Assembly: GCF_002744245.1 (NCBI RefSeq)
Contig: NZ_NKHG01000091.1
Location: 25,940-89,939, forward strand
DNA from: Bacillus pumilus
Lineage (GTDB): Bacteria > Bacillota > Bacilli > Bacillales > Bacillaceae
Direction: 5' to 3'
Length of the DNA stretch: 64,000 nucleotides
Shown piece after piece: positions 1-10,071 of the stretch. Each line of letters begins with the position of its first letter. The stretch's first letter is position 1. The notes under the pieces are model-generated. The model saw nothing but the letters and a program-made list of their open reading frames with translations, searched no databases and was not told the DNA's origin. Position numbers and translations under genes: made by a program.

Positions 1-332
1 GGATACCGCTCGATAATGTTCTCCTCAAGTTTTTCAAAGTCTTCTAATGTGAATTCACTTAGCTTCTCAGGTGACTCCGTCCATACGTAAATGGAGTGGA
101 CAAACAGAGGATGATCCTTAGAAGGAATATGCTTCTCCCCTTCAAACAAGACACCTTTATAGACGAAATTAAAATTTTTACGCGCATTGTGTTGTTCGTC
201 CATAAAATAAAAGCCTTCTTTTAATTGTGCTTGTTTCAGCTTTCTTCTTGGATTTGAGAAAAATTTTACCGCCATGTAGAAAATATAGACAAGCAGTGCA
301 ACAAGAGCGAGTCTAATGAGGATGACAAACAT
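1..332 (-). CDS. ysdB: YsdB family protein, 3' end cut by window edge
   Basis: The minus-strand frame opens with ATG at 332 behind a strong ribosome site (ATTGGAGGTGC in mRNA sense) and runs off the window start, so only about the first 110 residues are seen. Residues 3-24 form one hydrophobic membrane segment, followed by the basic stretch NPRRKLKQ and a soluble region containing NFNFVYKGVLFEGEKHIP. This matches my memory of B. subtilis YsdB, a small membrane-anchored protein of unknown function in the sigma-W (cell envelope stress) regulon. Divergent ysdC next to it, as in B. subtilis, supports the assignment. No function is claimed. Confidence 0.8.
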   Translation of the reverse strand, partial: MFVILIRLALVALLVYIFYMAVKFFSNPRRKLKQAQLKEGFYFMDEQHNARKNFNFVYKGVLFEGEKHIPSKDHPLFVHSIYVWTESPEKLSEFTLEDFEKLEENIIERY

Positions 333-368
333 GACAGGATGCACCTCCAATACCGTTATCTGATGTAC

Positions 369-395
369 TACGAATGAAAAGGCCAAAAGGTTTCA
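369..395 (-). promoter_or_regulatory. Sigma-W-type promoter for ysdB
   Basis: Reading the minus strand, TGAAAC (395-390) is followed after 17 bases by CGTA (372-369). This is the consensus pair of sigma-W promoters, and it lies about 37 bases upstream of the ysdB start. B. subtilis ysdB is known as a sigma-W gene, so motif and identity agree. Confidence 0.75.
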
Positions 396-413
396 ACTAT
401 TTATAAAAAAATA

Positions 414-428
414 TTTCGTTAAACGAAA
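414..428. promoter_or_regulatory. Short perfect dyad upstream of ysdC
   Basis: TTTCGTT and AACGAAA are separated by one base, within an AT-rich flank. It sits between the divergent ysdB and ysdC genes, about 85 bases before ysdC. It could be an operator; no regulator is recognised. Confidence 0.3.
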
Positions 429-511
429 AAATATTCATAAAAAGATCGTATTGAACGAAAGAGGTTTTGTATAATAAGAATGCACCATGAAGATAAAGGA
501 GGATAAATGGA

Positions 512-1600
512 ATGACAAAGCTAGATCAAACATTAACTATGCTGAAAGACCTGACGGATGCAAAAGGGATTCCAGGAAATGAACGTGATGTCAAAAAAGT
601 CATGCAGGCATACATAGAATCATATGCAGATGAAGTTTCTACAGACCGTCTTGGCAGCTTGATCGCTAAGAAGGAAGGAAATGCAAATGGGCCTAAAATC
701 ATGCTGGCCGGTCACTTAGATGAGGTAGGGTTCATGGTGACAAAAATCGATGACAAAGGCTATATTCGTTTTCAAACAGTCGGCGGCTGGTGGTCACAGG
801 TCATGCTGGCACAGCGTGTAACCATTGTGACGAAAAAAGGGGAAATCACAGGTGTGATAGGCTCTAAACCACCACATGTCTTGTCGCCAGAAGCCCGCAA
901 AAAATCAATTGAGATCACAGATATGTTTATTGATATTGGGGCTTCAAGCAAAGAACAGGCGATGGAGTGGGGCGTGCTGCCTGGAGATCAAATCGTTCCT
1001 TACTTTGAATTTACAGTCATGAATGATGAAAAAATGCTCCTTGCAAAAGCATGGGACAACCGTATCGGCTGTGCAGTTGCGATTGATGTCATGAAGAATT
1101 TACATGATGCTCAGCATGAAAATATCGCTTACAGTGTCGCGACTGTACAAGAGGAAGTAGGCCTGCGTGGAGCCAAAACAGCAGCTGCTGCGATCCAGCC
1201 TGATATTGGATTTGCCATTGATGTTGGTGTAGCAGGAGATACGCCAGGCATCAATGAAAAAGAAGCGACGAGCAAACTTGGCAAAGGACCGACGATCGTA
1301 GTATTTGATGCGTCTATGGTATCTCATAAAGGGCTTCGTGATTTCGTTGTTCAGACAGCGGATGAATTGAACATCCCTTATCAATATGATTCAATGCCTG
1401 GCGGGGGTACAGATGCTGGCGGTATCCATTTAACAGGTCATGGTGTTCCATCACTATCAATCGGGATTCCAAGCAGGTATATCCATACCCATGCAGCGAT
1501 GATACACCGAGATGATTATGAAAATGCAGTGAAGCTTTTAACAGAAGTGATCAAAAGGCTCGATCAAAAAACTGTCGAGCAGATTACGTACGGTTTTTAA
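512..1600 (+). CDS. ysdC: M42 family metallo-aminopeptidase YsdC
   Basis: A 362-residue cytosolic dinuclear metal peptidase of the M42 (glutamyl aminopeptidase / endoglucanase-like) family, expected to trim N-terminal residues from short peptides. Visible metal-ligand and catalytic positions include His68 and Asp70 in AGHLDEVGF, Asp182 in KAWDNRIG, the Glu214-Glu215 pair in VQEEVGLRG, Asp237 in AIDVGV, and a C-terminal His in RYIHTHAAM. Length is normal for the family. The start is set by AAAGGAGG 12 bases upstream. A hairpin terminator follows directly, so it is probably a single-gene unit. Confidence 0.9.
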   Translation: MTKLDQTLTMLKDLTDAKGIPGNERDVKKVMQAYIESYADEVSTDRLGSLIAKKEGNANGPKIMLAGHLDEVGFMVTKIDDKGYIRFQTVGGWWSQVMLAQRVTIVTKKGEITGVIGSKPPHVLSPEARKKSIEITDMFIDIGASSKEQAMEWGVLPGDQIVPYFEFTVMNDEKMLLAKAWDNRIGCAVAIDVMKNLHDAQHENIAYSVATVQEEVGLRGAKTAAAAIQPDIGFAIDVGVAGDTPGINEKEATSKLGKGPTIVVFDASMVSHKGLRDFVVQTADELNIPYQYDSMPGGGTDAGGIHLTGHGVPSLSIGIPSRYIHTHAAMIHRDDYENAVKLLTEVIKRLDQKTVEQITYGF

Positions 1601-1604
1601 TACG

Positions 1605-1639
1605 AAGGCCTTTCCTCAGCATCGAGGAAAGGCCTTTTT
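1605..1639 (+). terminator. Terminator of ysdC
   Basis: AAGGCCTTTCCTC and GAGGAAAGGCCTT form a 13-bp perfect stem around a 6-base loop, followed by a T run. Confidence 0.9.
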
Positions 1640-1949
1640 GTTACGTATGAATTTCCCAGGAAATGAACTTCAGCATTTGGACGAGTCAAAAGAACTGTTT
1701 TTAACAAATGAAGAGAAGGTTTTCTAGTTAAGAAGGCACATGTGATCCGCCTTCTATTTTTGTAAGATGAAATCAACAAAAAAGGACAGAACCTAGAGGT
1801 CGCTCTGGCAAAGAGTTTATGAAAGTAGGTGAAGCTACCGTGAAATTAAATTAACTATTCTTATTTGTTAGCTTGGTTTTAAAGTGCAGAAAAATCAATC
1901 AATTTATGTTATATTTGTAACAAATTGTTTATGTAAAGGGGATGGCTAA
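1640..1949. other. Gene-free stretch between ysdC and cstA, possible deletion scar
   Basis: No convincing gene. It contains an unsupported 26-codon ORF (1647-1727, no ribosome site) and a second hairpin with T run at 1731-1761 (AGAAGGC / GCCTTCT), so there is a terminator with no intact gene in front of it. In B. subtilis the large arabinose gene cluster separates the neighbours of these two genes, so this may be what is left at a deletion junction (inference). The last 100 bases before cstA should hold its promoter; the best -10-like string is TTATAT near 1910, with no clear -35. Confidence 0.4.
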
Positions 1950-3746
1950 ATGAATGCGGTTACAATTGTCATAGGATCTATGTGTATTTTAGCGATTGCG
2001 TATCGTCTTTATGGCACATTTATGATGGTCAAGGTATTAAAGGTCACAGACGATCATCCGACACCGGCTCATACACTAGAGGACGGAAAAGATTATGTGC
2101 CAACAAATAAATGGGTCACATTTGGACATCATTTTGCTGCGATTGCAGCTGCCGGCCCATTAGTTGGTCCAATTTTAGCCGCACAATTTGGGTATTTACC
2201 TGGTCTCCTTTGGCTTTTAATTGGAGCAGTGATTGGAGGAGCTGTACATGACCTTGTCGTGTTATTTGCTTCGATGCGAAAAAAGGGGAAATCACTATCA
2301 GAGGTTGCGAAGGAAGAGCTGGGACCTGTTGCGGGATTTTGTACAGGGCTTGCGATGCTGTTTATTATTACGATTACGATGGCAGGACTGTCTATGGTTG
2401 TACTTCATGCTTTAGAACGAAACCCTTGGGGAACATTTGCAGTCGGAATTACCATTCCAATTGCGATGGGGGTCGGTCTTTATTATAAAAAGACCGGCAA
2501 TTTAAAGCTGGCCACGTCTGCGGGATTCATTTTGCTGATGGTTGGTGTATTCCTTGGACCAAATATTCAAGGAACAGCACTTGGTGATTTTTTAACACTT
2601 GATACAAAAACACTTGCTCTTGCCTTGCCGATCTATGCATTTTTTGCTGCGGCCCTCCCGGTTTGGCTGCTTTTGGCACCAAGAGACTATTTAAGCAGTT
2701 TTATGAAAATTGGTGTCTTCATCGCTCTAATTGCCGGGATCTTTGTGGTCAATCCGGCCATTCAATTTCCTGCGTTTACAGAGTTTGTGAATGGAGGAGG
2801 GCCTGTTTTAGCAGGTCCTGTCTGGCCATTTATTTCAATTACAATTGCTTGTGGTGCCATTTCCGGTTTTCACGCATTTGTTGGCTCAGGGACAACACCT
2901 AAAATGCTGGACCGCTGGAGTGATATGAAGCCTGTAGCATTTGGCGCAATGCTGGTAGAATGCTTGGTTGGGATCATGGCGTTAATTGCTGCCACTGCCC
3001 TGCACCCAGGAGATTATTTTGCGATTAACAGTACACCAGAAATGTTTCGGACGCTTGGTATGAGTGTCGAGAACCTTCCGCAGCTTAGTAAGGAAATCGG
3101 CCTCGATTTAGAAGGAAGAACCGGTGGAGCCGTTACATTAGCTGTAGGGATGGCGTATATCTTTACAGGGATTCCGTTCTTTAGCCATTTGGCCTCTTAC
3201 TTTTTCCAATTCGTCATTATGTTTGAAGCTGTCTTTATTTTAACAGCGATCGATGCTGGGACTCGTGTGGCGAGATATTTGATTCAAGATTTCTTTGGAG
3301 AAGCCTATAAACCGCTGAAACGAAATGACTGGATACCAGGATCAGTCTTTGCAAGCGCGCTTGCTTGTTTTATGTGGGGTTACTTGCTTTACTCAGGGGA
3401 CATCGGGTCCATTTGGGCACTGTTTGGGGTTTCAAACCAATTAATGGCTTCGGTAGGCTTAATCATTGGTGCGACGGTTGTTTTGAAAATTGCTGATAAG
3501 AGGCGATATATGCTGACTTGTCTCATTCCGCTCGCTTACTTATATATCACGGTGAATTATGCGGGCTATTGGATGGTGGCGAATGTGTATCTCAATCCTG
3601 ATGCGTCCGGTTATAGTGTACTGAATGCGGTGCTGTCAATTATCATGCTGATCTTAGGGGTTGTGATTATTGTGTTTGCGATGAAAAAGTGGGCCGAGAT
3701 CTGGCGTGATCCAGCGCTACGGATGGAGACACCTATCTCTGGGTAA
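1950..3746 (+). CDS. cstA: CstA carbon starvation protein, pyruvate/peptide permease
   Basis: A 598-residue polytopic membrane protein of the CstA family, the same length as B. subtilis CstA. It starts with a hydrophobic helix (NAVTIVIGSMCILAIAYRLYG) and has the family signature region around TFGHHFAAIAAAGPLVGP and GAVIGGAVHDLVV near residues 55-110, and more than a dozen further hydrophobic segments. CstA proteins take up pyruvate or small peptides when preferred carbon is exhausted. The start follows AAAGGGGATGGCTAA. In B. subtilis it neighbours abfA of the arabinose cluster; here ysdC is the direct neighbour. No clear cre box was seen upstream. Confidence 0.9.
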   Translation: MNAVTIVIGSMCILAIAYRLYGTFMMVKVLKVTDDHPTPAHTLEDGKDYVPTNKWVTFGHHFAAIAAAGPLVGPILAAQFGYLPGLLWLLIGAVIGGAVHDLVVLFASMRKKGKSLSEVAKEELGPVAGFCTGLAMLFIITITMAGLSMVVLHALERNPWGTFAVGITIPIAMGVGLYYKKTGNLKLATSAGFILLMVGVFLGPNIQGTALGDFLTLDTKTLALALPIYAFFAAALPVWLLLAPRDYLSSFMKIGVFIALIAGIFVVNPAIQFPAFTEFVNGGGPVLAGPVWPFISITIACGAISGFHAFVGSGTTPKMLDRWSDMKPVAFGAMLVECLVGIMALIAATALHPGDYFAINSTPEMFRTLGMSVENLPQLSKEIGLDLEGRTGGAVTLAVGMAYIFTGIPFFSHLASYFFQFVIMFEAVFILTAIDAGTRVARYLIQDFFGEAYKPLKRNDWIPGSVFASALACFMWGYLLYSGDIGSIWALFGVSNQLMASVGLIIGATVVLKIADKRRYMLTCLIPLAYLYITVNYAGYWMVANVYLNPDASGYSVLNAVLSIIMLILGVVIIVFAMKKWAEIWRDPALRMETPISG

Positions 3747-3756
3747 ATGAAAACAA

Positions 3757-3791
3757 AAGCCGGTTTGCTGTATCACATAGCAAACCGGCTT
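3757..3791. terminator. Bidirectional terminator between cstA and sspI
   Basis: AAGCCGGTTTGCT and AGCAAACCGGCTT form a 13-bp stem between two convergent genes, with CTTTTATT on the plus side and a partly T-rich strand on the minus side. Confidence 0.85.
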
Positions 3792-3794
3792 CTT

Positions 3795-4016
3795 TTATTG
3801 CTGCTGCTGAGGCTTTAAGCCTTGCTCTAATGTTTCAAGGATTTCATTTTTTTCGTTTTCTGATGCCTCTTGCCATAGAACCTCGAACAAAACACCAAGA
3901 CCTGGCAGCATTTTTTCCTCGCCACTTTGAATAGCATCTAAAATTGTATGTTCAAGCTGCTCTTGATTATGGCCAGTGATGTTTTGAATGACTGCGCCTC
4001 TTAAATTGAAATCCAT
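3795..4016 (-). CDS. sspI: Small acid-soluble spore protein I (SspI)
   Basis: A 73-residue protein starting MDFNLRGAV and containing [20 protein letters not shown], unmistakably SspI, a minor spore-core protein made in the forespore. An upstream in-frame ATG at 4061 exists, but the start at 4016 is preferred because it follows AAAAAAGGAGTGTGGGCA and matches the B. subtilis N-terminus. A CATAATA string at 4077-4071 on the minus strand fits a sigma-G -10 element; the -35 is weak. The C-terminus has an unusual run of four glutamines. Confidence 0.93.
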   Translation of the reverse strand: MDFNLRGAVIQNITGHNQEQLEHTILDAIQSGEEKMLPGLGVLFEVLWQEASENEKNEILETLEQGLKPQQQQ

Positions 4017-4129
4017 TGCCCACACTCCTTTTTTGATGGTAATAGCCCTATTCTGTCTCAAAGACAGGTTTATTATGTGGGGTGCATGAGATATAATAAA
4101 TTCATGATATTTAAAGGAGTTAAAGTCGC

Positions 4130-4873
4130 TTGAAATATATAGAATCAGCTAAAAATGCAAACATTAAACAATGGAAAAAGTTGCATACAAAAAAAGAACG
4201 AACAAAAACAGGGCTCTTTCTCGTTGAGGGCAAACATTTAGTAGAAGAAGCATTAAAGAGCGGGATTGTGAAGGAGTTAATGGTCACAGCACCTGATATG
4301 CTCCCAGCTGACATCAAGCCTGACATTGAGCTGTATGAACTGAGTGAAGAGGCTTTCTCTGCAATGACAGAAACTGAAACGCCTCAGCATATCACAGCGG
4401 TTTGTACACTTCCTGTATTTGAAGACAAGACGTATGAGCGAATTCTTCTTTTAGATGCAGTGCAGGACCCCGGTAATTTAGGCACACTGATACGGACAGC
4501 AGATGCCGCTGGTCTTGATGCTGTGATCTTAGGGGATGGAACCGTCGATGCCTTTAACGGAAAAACGCTTCGTTCAGCACAAGGCTCTCATTTCCACCTG
4601 CCTATCATAAAGCAAACACTTCAACAGGCGATTCCAGTATTCAAAGAGCAGGGCATACCAGTGTACGGAAGTGCCTTAAAGGATGCGAAGGAGTATAGAC
4701 ACATAGTGGGGGAAGGTTCGTTTGCGTTAATTGTTGGCAACGAGGGAGCAGGCATTGATCCAGAGATTCTTCAAATGACAGATCAGAATTTATATGTTCC
4801 GATGTATGGGCAAGCAGAATCATTAAATGTTGCCGTCGCAGCAGCGGTTCTTGTCTATCATTTACGCAGATAG
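4130..4873 (+). CDS. ysgA: SpoU/TrmH-family rRNA 2'-O-methyltransferase YsgA (RlmP-type)
   Basis: A 247-residue SPOUT methyltransferase. The N-terminal substrate-binding region (about 1-95) is followed by the knotted catalytic domain with [27 protein letters not shown] and [14 protein letters not shown], the three usual SpoU motifs. In B. subtilis the homologue methylates 23S rRNA (RlmP, G2553 ribose, from memory). Translation starts at TTG, 4130, nine or so bases after AAAGGAG. A TATAAT at 4092-4097 may be its -10, with no good -35. It precedes pheST as in B. subtilis. Confidence 0.88.
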   Translation: MKYIESAKNANIKQWKKLHTKKERTKTGLFLVEGKHLVEEALKSGIVKELMVTAPDMLPADIKPDIELYELSEEAFSAMTETETPQHITAVCTLPVFEDKTYERILLLDAVQDPGNLGTLIRTADAAGLDAVILGDGTVDAFNGKTLRSAQGSHFHLPIIKQTLQQAIPVFKEQGIPVYGSALKDAKEYRHIVGEGSFALIVGNEGAGIDPEILQMTDQNLYVPMYGQAESLNVAVAAAVLVYHLRR

Positions 4874-4875
4874 TG

Positions 4876-4904
4876 TTGCATCATCCGCTGAATTTCACTA
4901 TAAT
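4876..4904 (+). promoter_or_regulatory. Sigma-A promoter of pheST
   Basis: TTGCAT and TATAAT with exactly 17 bases between them, directly after the ysgA stop and a few bases before the T-box leader. Confidence 0.8.
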
Positions 4905-4910
4905 GAAACT

Positions 4911-5178
4911 AATATTTTAAAAACCATGATAGAGGAAGATTGTTTCAAGGAGCGGCCTTATAGGGAGAATGCATCGTAGACTGAAAGTGCATTTAAGGAA
5001 TGCTGAAACAGGAATTCACCTCTGGAGTTGTTACCGGGACCGCAAAATTTGCGTAAAGGTGAACCGGATTCGTTTGATTCCGTTATGTCAATGAAGCTAT
5101 TCGCACATGTGTGCTTAACAAGGGTGGTACCGCGACCACAACTCGTCCCTTCTTTATGGAGGGACGGGTTTTTTTATT
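4911..5178 (+). promoter_or_regulatory. T-box leader, phenylalanine-specific, controlling pheST
   Basis: The conserved T-box AAGGGTGGTACCGCG is at 5120-5134, and an intrinsic terminator (CTCGTCCCT / AGGGACGGG plus T run) follows at 5141-5177. A TTC triplet in GGAATTCACC at 5015-5017 sits where the specifier loop is expected, giving Phe, which fits the downstream phenylalanyl-tRNA synthetase genes. Uncharged tRNA-Phe would stabilise the antiterminator. Confidence 0.93.
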
Positions 5179-5243
5179 GTCTTCAAACGATCAAACAGCC
5201 GTTTATCCAGGCGGTTTTGTATATCAAAAGGAGGATTACACTC

Positions 5244-6278
5244 ATGCAAGAAACGTTAAAACAGCTTGAAACAGAGGCGATAGCGAAGGTAGAAGCAGCT
5301 AGCTCGCTCAAAGAGGTCAATGACATTCGTGTTCAATATTTAGGGAAAAAAGGGCCGATTACGGAAGTGCTTCGCGGAATGGGCAAACTCTCCGCTGAAG
5401 AAAGACCAAAAATGGGCGCACTTGCAAACGAAGTAAGAGAGCAGATTGCGAATGCCATTGCTGAAAAAAATGAACAGCTGGAAGCAGAAGAAGTGAAAAA
5501 GAAGCTGGCTTCTCAAACGATTGATGTCACACTGCCAGCTAGTCCAATCAAAATGGGGGCAAGACACCCACTCACGATTGTTGTCGAAGATATTGAAGAT
5601 TTATTTATTGGAATGGGCTATACCGTTGAAGAGGGCCCTGAGGTGGAAACAGATTACTATAACTTTGAAGCGCTCAATCTTCCAAAGGAACATCCGGCAC
5701 GTGATATGCAGGACAGCTTCTATATTACTGAAGATACACTGATGAGAACACAAACATCGCCAGTTCAAGCCCGCACACTTGAAAAATATAAAGGCCAAGG
5801 CCCTGTGAAGATCATCTGTCCTGGTAAGGTATATAGACGTGACAGCGATGATGCCACGCATTCACATCAATTCATGCAAATTGAAGGACTTGTGGTCGAT
5901 CACAATATTAGCATGAGTGATTTAAAAGGAACGCTAGAGACAGTCGCAAGAAAAATGTTTGGTGAAGATCGTGACATTAGACTGCGTCCAAGCTTTTTCC
6001 CATTTACAGAACCATCTGTTGAAGTAGATGTGTCTTGCTTTAAATGCGGCGGGAAAGGCTGTTCTGTATGTAAAGGAACAGGCTGGATTGAGATTTTAGG
6101 TGCAGGGATGGTTCACCCGAATGTACTGAAAATGAGCGGATTTGACCCAGATACTTACCAAGGCTTTGCTTTTGGAATGGGTGTTGAACGTATTGCGATG
6201 CTGAAATACGGCATTGATGATATTCGCCATTTCTACACAAATGATATGAGATTCACGAAGCAATTCAAGCAGGACTAA
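5244..6278 (+). CDS. pheS: Phenylalanyl-tRNA synthetase alpha subunit
   Basis: A 344-residue class II aminoacyl-tRNA synthetase catalytic subunit that forms an alpha2-beta2 enzyme with PheT and charges tRNA-Phe. An N-terminal coiled-coil arm (about 1-90) is followed by the catalytic core, ending in the class II motif 3 region [20 protein letters not shown] cysteine cluster ([17 protein letters not shown]) lies near residue 260. The reading frame is open upstream into the T-box, but the true start is ATG 5244 behind AAAAGGAGG; an earlier start would lie within the leader structure. Confidence 0.96.
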   Translation: MQETLKQLETEAIAKVEAASSLKEVNDIRVQYLGKKGPITEVLRGMGKLSAEERPKMGALANEVREQIANAIAEKNEQLEAEEVKKKLASQTIDVTLPASPIKMGARHPLTIVVEDIEDLFIGMGYTVEEGPEVETDYYNFEALNLPKEHPARDMQDSFYITEDTLMRTQTSPVQARTLEKYKGQGPVKIICPGKVYRRDSDDATHSHQFMQIEGLVVDHNISMSDLKGTLETVARKMFGEDRDIRLRPSFFPFTEPSVEVDVSCFKCGGKGCSVCKGTGWIEILGAGMVHPNVLKMSGFDPDTYQGFAFGMGVERIAMLKYGIDDIRHFYTNDMRFTKQFKQD

Positions 6279-6293
6279 GAGGAGGAAATCAAC

Positions 6294-8708
6294 ATGTTTG
6301 TTTCATATAAATGGTTAGAAGACTATGTCGATTTAGAAGGCATTCAGCCGGACGAATTAGCAGAGAAAATCACAAGAAGCGGTATTGAAGTGGAAGCTGT
6401 TGAGTATAAAGGTGAAGGCATTCAAGGTGTTGTCATTGGACACGTCATTGAACGTGAACAGCATCCGAATGCGGATAAATTAAACAAATGTCTTGTTGAT
6501 ATCGGAGAAGACGCACCTGTACAAATTATTTGCGGGGCTCCGAATGTGGATAAAGGACAACATGTGGCAGTCGCAACTGTAGGAGCAGTCCTTCCAGGGA
6601 ACTTTAAAATTAAAAAAGCAAAGCTGCGCGGCGAAGAATCTCATGGCATGATTTGTTCTCTTCAAGAATTAGGAGTAGAGAGTAAACTCGTACCAAAGGA
6701 ATATGCAGAAGGCATTTTTGTTTTCCCAAATGACGTGAAGCCAGGAGATGATGCCCTTCAGGCGCTTCAATTAGATGATGCGGTACTGGAGCTTGGATTA
6801 ACGCCAAACCGTGCTGATGCCCTGAATATGCTAGGTGTGGCTTATGAGGTGGCAGCTATTTTAGGGAGAGAAATCAAATTACCTGATACAGCACATGAAG
6901 CTTCTTCGGAAAAAGCAGCAGACTATATTTCTATCAAAATTGAAGATCAAGAGGCGAACCCTCTTTATGCTGCGAAGATCATTAAAGGTGTAAAAGTGGG
7001 ACCTGCACCGCTTTGGATGCAAACAAGACTAATGAATGCAGGCATTCGCCCAATTAACAACGTCGTGGATATTACAAACTTTGTGCTGCTTGAATACGGT
7101 CAGCCTCTTCATGCATTTGATTACGACCGCTTTGGTTCAAAGCAGGTGGTCGTACGTAAAGCGGCTGAGAACGAAGTGATTCAAACATTAGATGATCAAG
7201 AGCGTACATTGTCATCAAAGCATCTTGTCATTACAAATGGGACGAAAGCACACGCTGTAGCAGGTGTCATGGGCGGTCTTGAATCAGAGGTGCGCGATGA
7301 GACAACGACGATCCTGTTAGAAGCGGCATATTTTAACGGTCAAACAGTCCGTCAAGCATCTAGAGACTTAGGGCTCCGCAGTGAATCAAGCACACGATTT
7401 GAAAAAGGACTAGATCCGCAGCGTGTGAAATCAGCAGCAGAAAGAGCAGCCCAATTGATCAGCGTCTATGCAGGCGGTGAAGTGCTAAGTGGCACGGTCG
7501 AGGAAAATCACATTGAAGCAAGCATGAATGTCATCCATGTATCAACTGATCGTGTAAACAAAGTGCTAGGAATGAGCATTTCAAAAGAAGATATGATTCA
7601 TATTTTCAATAAGCTAGGCTTTACAGTGGGTGAATCAAATGACGTTCTTGTCGTGACAGTTCCTTCTCGCAGAATGGATATTACAATTGAAGAAGACCTT
7701 ATTGAAGAAGTGGCACGATTATACGGCTACGATAATATTCCTTCTACACTACCTGCGACAGCTGGCACAGTTGGCGGTCTCACGCCGTACCAAGTGAAGC
7801 GCAGAAAGGTGAGACGTTTCTTAGAAGGGGCAGGGCTTTCACAAGCGATTACGTATTCATTGACGAATCAGCATAAGTCCACAGCCTTTGCATTGCACCC
7901 AGCTTATGAAACGAGACTTTCATTGCCAATGAGTGAGGAACGCAGTGTGCTTAGACAAAGTCTTCTGCCAAACTTACTTGATTCTGTTGCCTATAACTTG
8001 GCGAGACAAGCTGATTCACTTGCATTTTATGAAACGGGTTCTGTTTTTTTAGCAGAAGCTGAAGGCGCCAAACCAGTGGAGAAAGAGCATGTGGCTGGTG
8101 CGATGACAGGCTTATGGCATAAAAATCTTTGGCAGGGCGAGAAAAAAGCCGTTGATTTTTATGTAGCGAAGGGAATTGCGGAAGGTCTGTTTGAAAAGCT
8201 TGGTGTATCAGAGCAAATCACATATGTTCAAGCAGAGCGTGATGGCCTTCACCCAGGACGTACAGCAGATGTTCACTTAAATGGAAAGGTGATTGGCTTT
8301 GTTGCCGCGCTTCACCCGATCGTTGAAAAGGAATTAGATCTAAAAGAAACGTATGTATTCGAATTTGATTTAACAGATGTGATGACGTCTGAAACAAAGG
8401 ATATGAAATATACGGCGATCCCAAGGTTCCCTGCTGTGACAAGAGATATTGCGCTTGTCGTCGATCAGCATATTTCAAGTGGACAGTTGGAGCGGGTCAT
8501 CTATGAAGCAGGCGGTCGTTTACTGACAGACCTTTCCGTCTTTGACGTGTATGAGGGCGAACATATGGAAGAAGGCAAGAAATCTGTTGCGTTCTCTCTG
8601 CAATATTTAAACCCAGAACAAACATTGACAGAGGAAGAAGTCACGGCTGTTCATACAAAAGTATTGAAAGCATTAGAAGATACGTATCAAGCCGTCTTGC
8701 GCGGATAA
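6294..8708 (+). CDS. pheT: Phenylalanyl-tRNA synthetase beta subunit
   Basis: An 804-residue beta subunit lying 15 bases after pheS in the same operon. Domain order: N-terminal EMAP/OB tRNA-binding domain (about 40-155), B3/B4 editing region (about 210-390, including [16 protein letters not shown]), B5 region with [21 protein letters not shown] cut into the class II-like fold, and a C-terminal anticodon-binding FDX-ACB domain (last 95 residues, [13 protein letters not shown]). Length is standard. The ribosome site is GAGGAGG before ATG. Confidence 0.96.
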   Translation: MFVSYKWLEDYVDLEGIQPDELAEKITRSGIEVEAVEYKGEGIQGVVIGHVIEREQHPNADKLNKCLVDIGEDAPVQIICGAPNVDKGQHVAVATVGAVLPGNFKIKKAKLRGEESHGMICSLQELGVESKLVPKEYAEGIFVFPNDVKPGDDALQALQLDDAVLELGLTPNRADALNMLGVAYEVAAILGREIKLPDTAHEASSEKAADYISIKIEDQEANPLYAAKIIKGVKVGPAPLWMQTRLMNAGIRPINNVVDITNFVLLEYGQPLHAFDYDRFGSKQVVVRKAAENEVIQTLDDQERTLSSKHLVITNGTKAHAVAGVMGGLESEVRDETTTILLEAAYFNGQTVRQASRDLGLRSESSTRFEKGLDPQRVKSAAERAAQLISVYAGGEVLSGTVEENHIEASMNVIHVSTDRVNKVLGMSISKEDMIHIFNKLGFTVGESNDVLVVTVPSRRMDITIEEDLIEEVARLYGYDNIPSTLPATAGTVGGLTPYQVKRRKVRRFLEGAGLSQAITYSLTNQHKSTAFALHPAYETRLSLPMSEERSVLRQSLLPNLLDSVAYNLARQADSLAFYETGSVFLAEAEGAKPVEKEHVAGAMTGLWHKNLWQGEKKAVDFYVAKGIAEGLFEKLGVSEQITYVQAERDGLHPGRTADVHLNGKVIGFVAALHPIVEKELDLKETYVFEFDLTDVMTSETKDMKYTAIPRFPAVTRDIALVVDQHISSGQLERVIYEAGGRLLTDLSVFDVYEGEHMEEGKKSVAFSLQYLNPEQTLTEEEVTAVHTKVLKALEDTYQAVLRG

Positions 8709-8745
8709 AAAAAGAGCTGTTGCCTCATAGGCCGCAGCTCTTTTT
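8709..8745. terminator. Bidirectional terminator between pheT and rnhC
   Basis: AAAAAGAGCTG and CAGCTCTTTTT form the stem; T runs are present in both directions. The genes converge here. Confidence 0.9.
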
Positions 8746-9672
8746 CTATTGTACCCATTTTTTTGCTTTTTGTGTGTTGGCAAAATGCAGCTTAGTAAAT
8801 TGACGTAAAGCGTCTTCGCCTTGCTGCTTGATGAGCCTTGCTGCCGCCTTGTCAACATGAGGGCCGGCTCCTTTTGGAATGTCAAAGCCCGCTGCTTTTG
8901 ATAATTTATCCATTTCAATTAAAAAGGCGTACCTTGCGATAATAGAAGCCGCAGCAACTGACAAATGGATGCCTTCCGCTTTTGTACTGAAGTACGTACG
9001 CTCTCGGATGATTTTTTTCCCTGCAAGGTGCTTGAAATAAATACCGGGTTCTGCAAATTGATCAATTAAAATGGCTTCCGGCTGTTTCCCGTCTAGTTTC
9101 TCTAACGTAGAGGTAATCACTTGGTTATGAAGCAGTGCCTTCATTTTCCCTTGGCTCATGCCCTTTTCCTGCATGGTATTGTACTTTTCATTACGGAGAA
9201 CGAGAAGACTGAACGGAATGGTTTTGATGAGATCTTTGGCAATATTGATAATCTGCGGATCCTTTAGTCCTTTAGAGTCTTTAACGCCAAGCTCTTTCAT
9301 CAGAGCAAGCTGACTGGAATCAACGTAGGCCGCACAGACCGTAATGGGTCCAAAATAATCACCAGTACCCACCTCATCTGAACCAATGACCGACATGGAA
9401 GCAATGCCAGACGGTGGGCTGTATTTTGTGACAGCAGGTGTTTTTTTACTTTTCGAATCAGCTGCTTTTAAGTGGCTGAACTGATTTGCTTCAGCTTCTG
9501 CCTTTTGTCCTTGGAACAGCACTTTTCCAGATTGATATGCTGTAATCGTACAGCCAGGAATCTTTGCTTGAAACAGAGCGCCTGGCGGCAAAGTGTCAGT
9601 TAAATGGTGAGCATACACGCTCTTCATCTTTTTTATGTCTTCTGATGTTGCTTTTAAGACGGATTGGGGCAC
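8746..9672 (-). CDS. rnhC: Ribonuclease HIII
   Basis: A 308-residue RNase HIII that cuts RNA in RNA-DNA hybrids. The N-terminal TBP-like substrate-binding domain (about 1-85) is followed by the catalytic domain with VIGSDEVGTGDYFGP (Asp99-Glu100 as the first two acidic catalytic residues), ILIDQFAEPG, and STKAEGIHLSVAAASIIARY. The Asp-Glu pair rather than Asp-Asp is typical of type HIII. Start is GTG at 9672 behind AAAAAGGAGT. It is convergent with pheT, the same arrangement as in B. subtilis. Confidence 0.93.
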   Translation of the reverse strand: MPQSVLKATSEDIKKMKSVYAHHLTDTLPPGALFQAKIPGCTITAYQSGKVLFQGQKAEAEANQFSHLKAADSKSKKTPAVTKYSPPSGIASMSVIGSDEVGTGDYFGPITVCAAYVDSSQLALMKELGVKDSKGLKDPQIINIAKDLIKTIPFSLLVLRNEKYNTMQEKGMSQGKMKALLHNQVITSTLEKLDGKQPEAILIDQFAEPGIYFKHLAGKKIIRERTYFSTKAEGIHLSVAAASIIARYAFLIEMDKLSKAAGFDIPKGAGPHVDKAAARLIKQQGEDALRQFTKLHFANTQKAKKWVQ

Positions 9673-9806
9673 AGTGGATAACTCCTTTTTACCTTGATAT
9701 CATTGATTTCTAAAGTGTACCATAACAGGGAAGGGCTCGTCTTTCCATTCAATGTCTAAACATGTTATGATAGAGACTAGGATTCTCGTGGAATGGAGGA
9801 GAAACG

Positions 9807-10064
9807 TTGTCTGACGGCGGTAAAACGAAAACAACAGTTGAAATTTATGGACAGTCCTATACGATCATCGGTCAAGAAACGAAGATGCATATGCGACATG
9901 TTGCTTCAATTGTTGATGATAAAATGAGAGAAATAAATGAAAAAAACCCATACCTTGATATAAACAGATTAGCTGTACTGACAGCAGTCAATGTCGTCCA
10001 CGACTACTTGAAATTAAAAGAGCAATACGAAAAACTAGAGCTTCAGCTTAAAGAAAAGGAATGA
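9807..10064 (+). CDS. zapA: Cell division protein ZapA
   Basis: An 85-residue FtsZ-bundling factor. The N-terminal beta-rich part ([13 protein letters not shown]) is followed by a coiled-coil helix ([17 protein letters not shown]) used for dimerisation. It starts at TTG behind GGAGGAGAAACG. It stands first in the zapA-yshB unit, eight bases from yshB. Confidence 0.92.
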   Translation: MSDGGKTKTTVEIYGQSYTIIGQETKMHMRHVASIVDDKMREINEKNPYLDINRLAVLTAVNVVHDYLKLKEQYEKLELQLKEKE

Positions 10065-10071
10065 AATTACA

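Noticed and set aside
1647..1727. 26-codon ORF between ysdC and cstA
   Set aside because: No ribosome site and no recognisable sequence; noted only as part of the scar.
5028..5243. Upstream extension of the pheS frame by 72 codons
   Set aside because: It runs through the T-box and terminator; ATG 5244 has the ribosome site and the family N-terminus.
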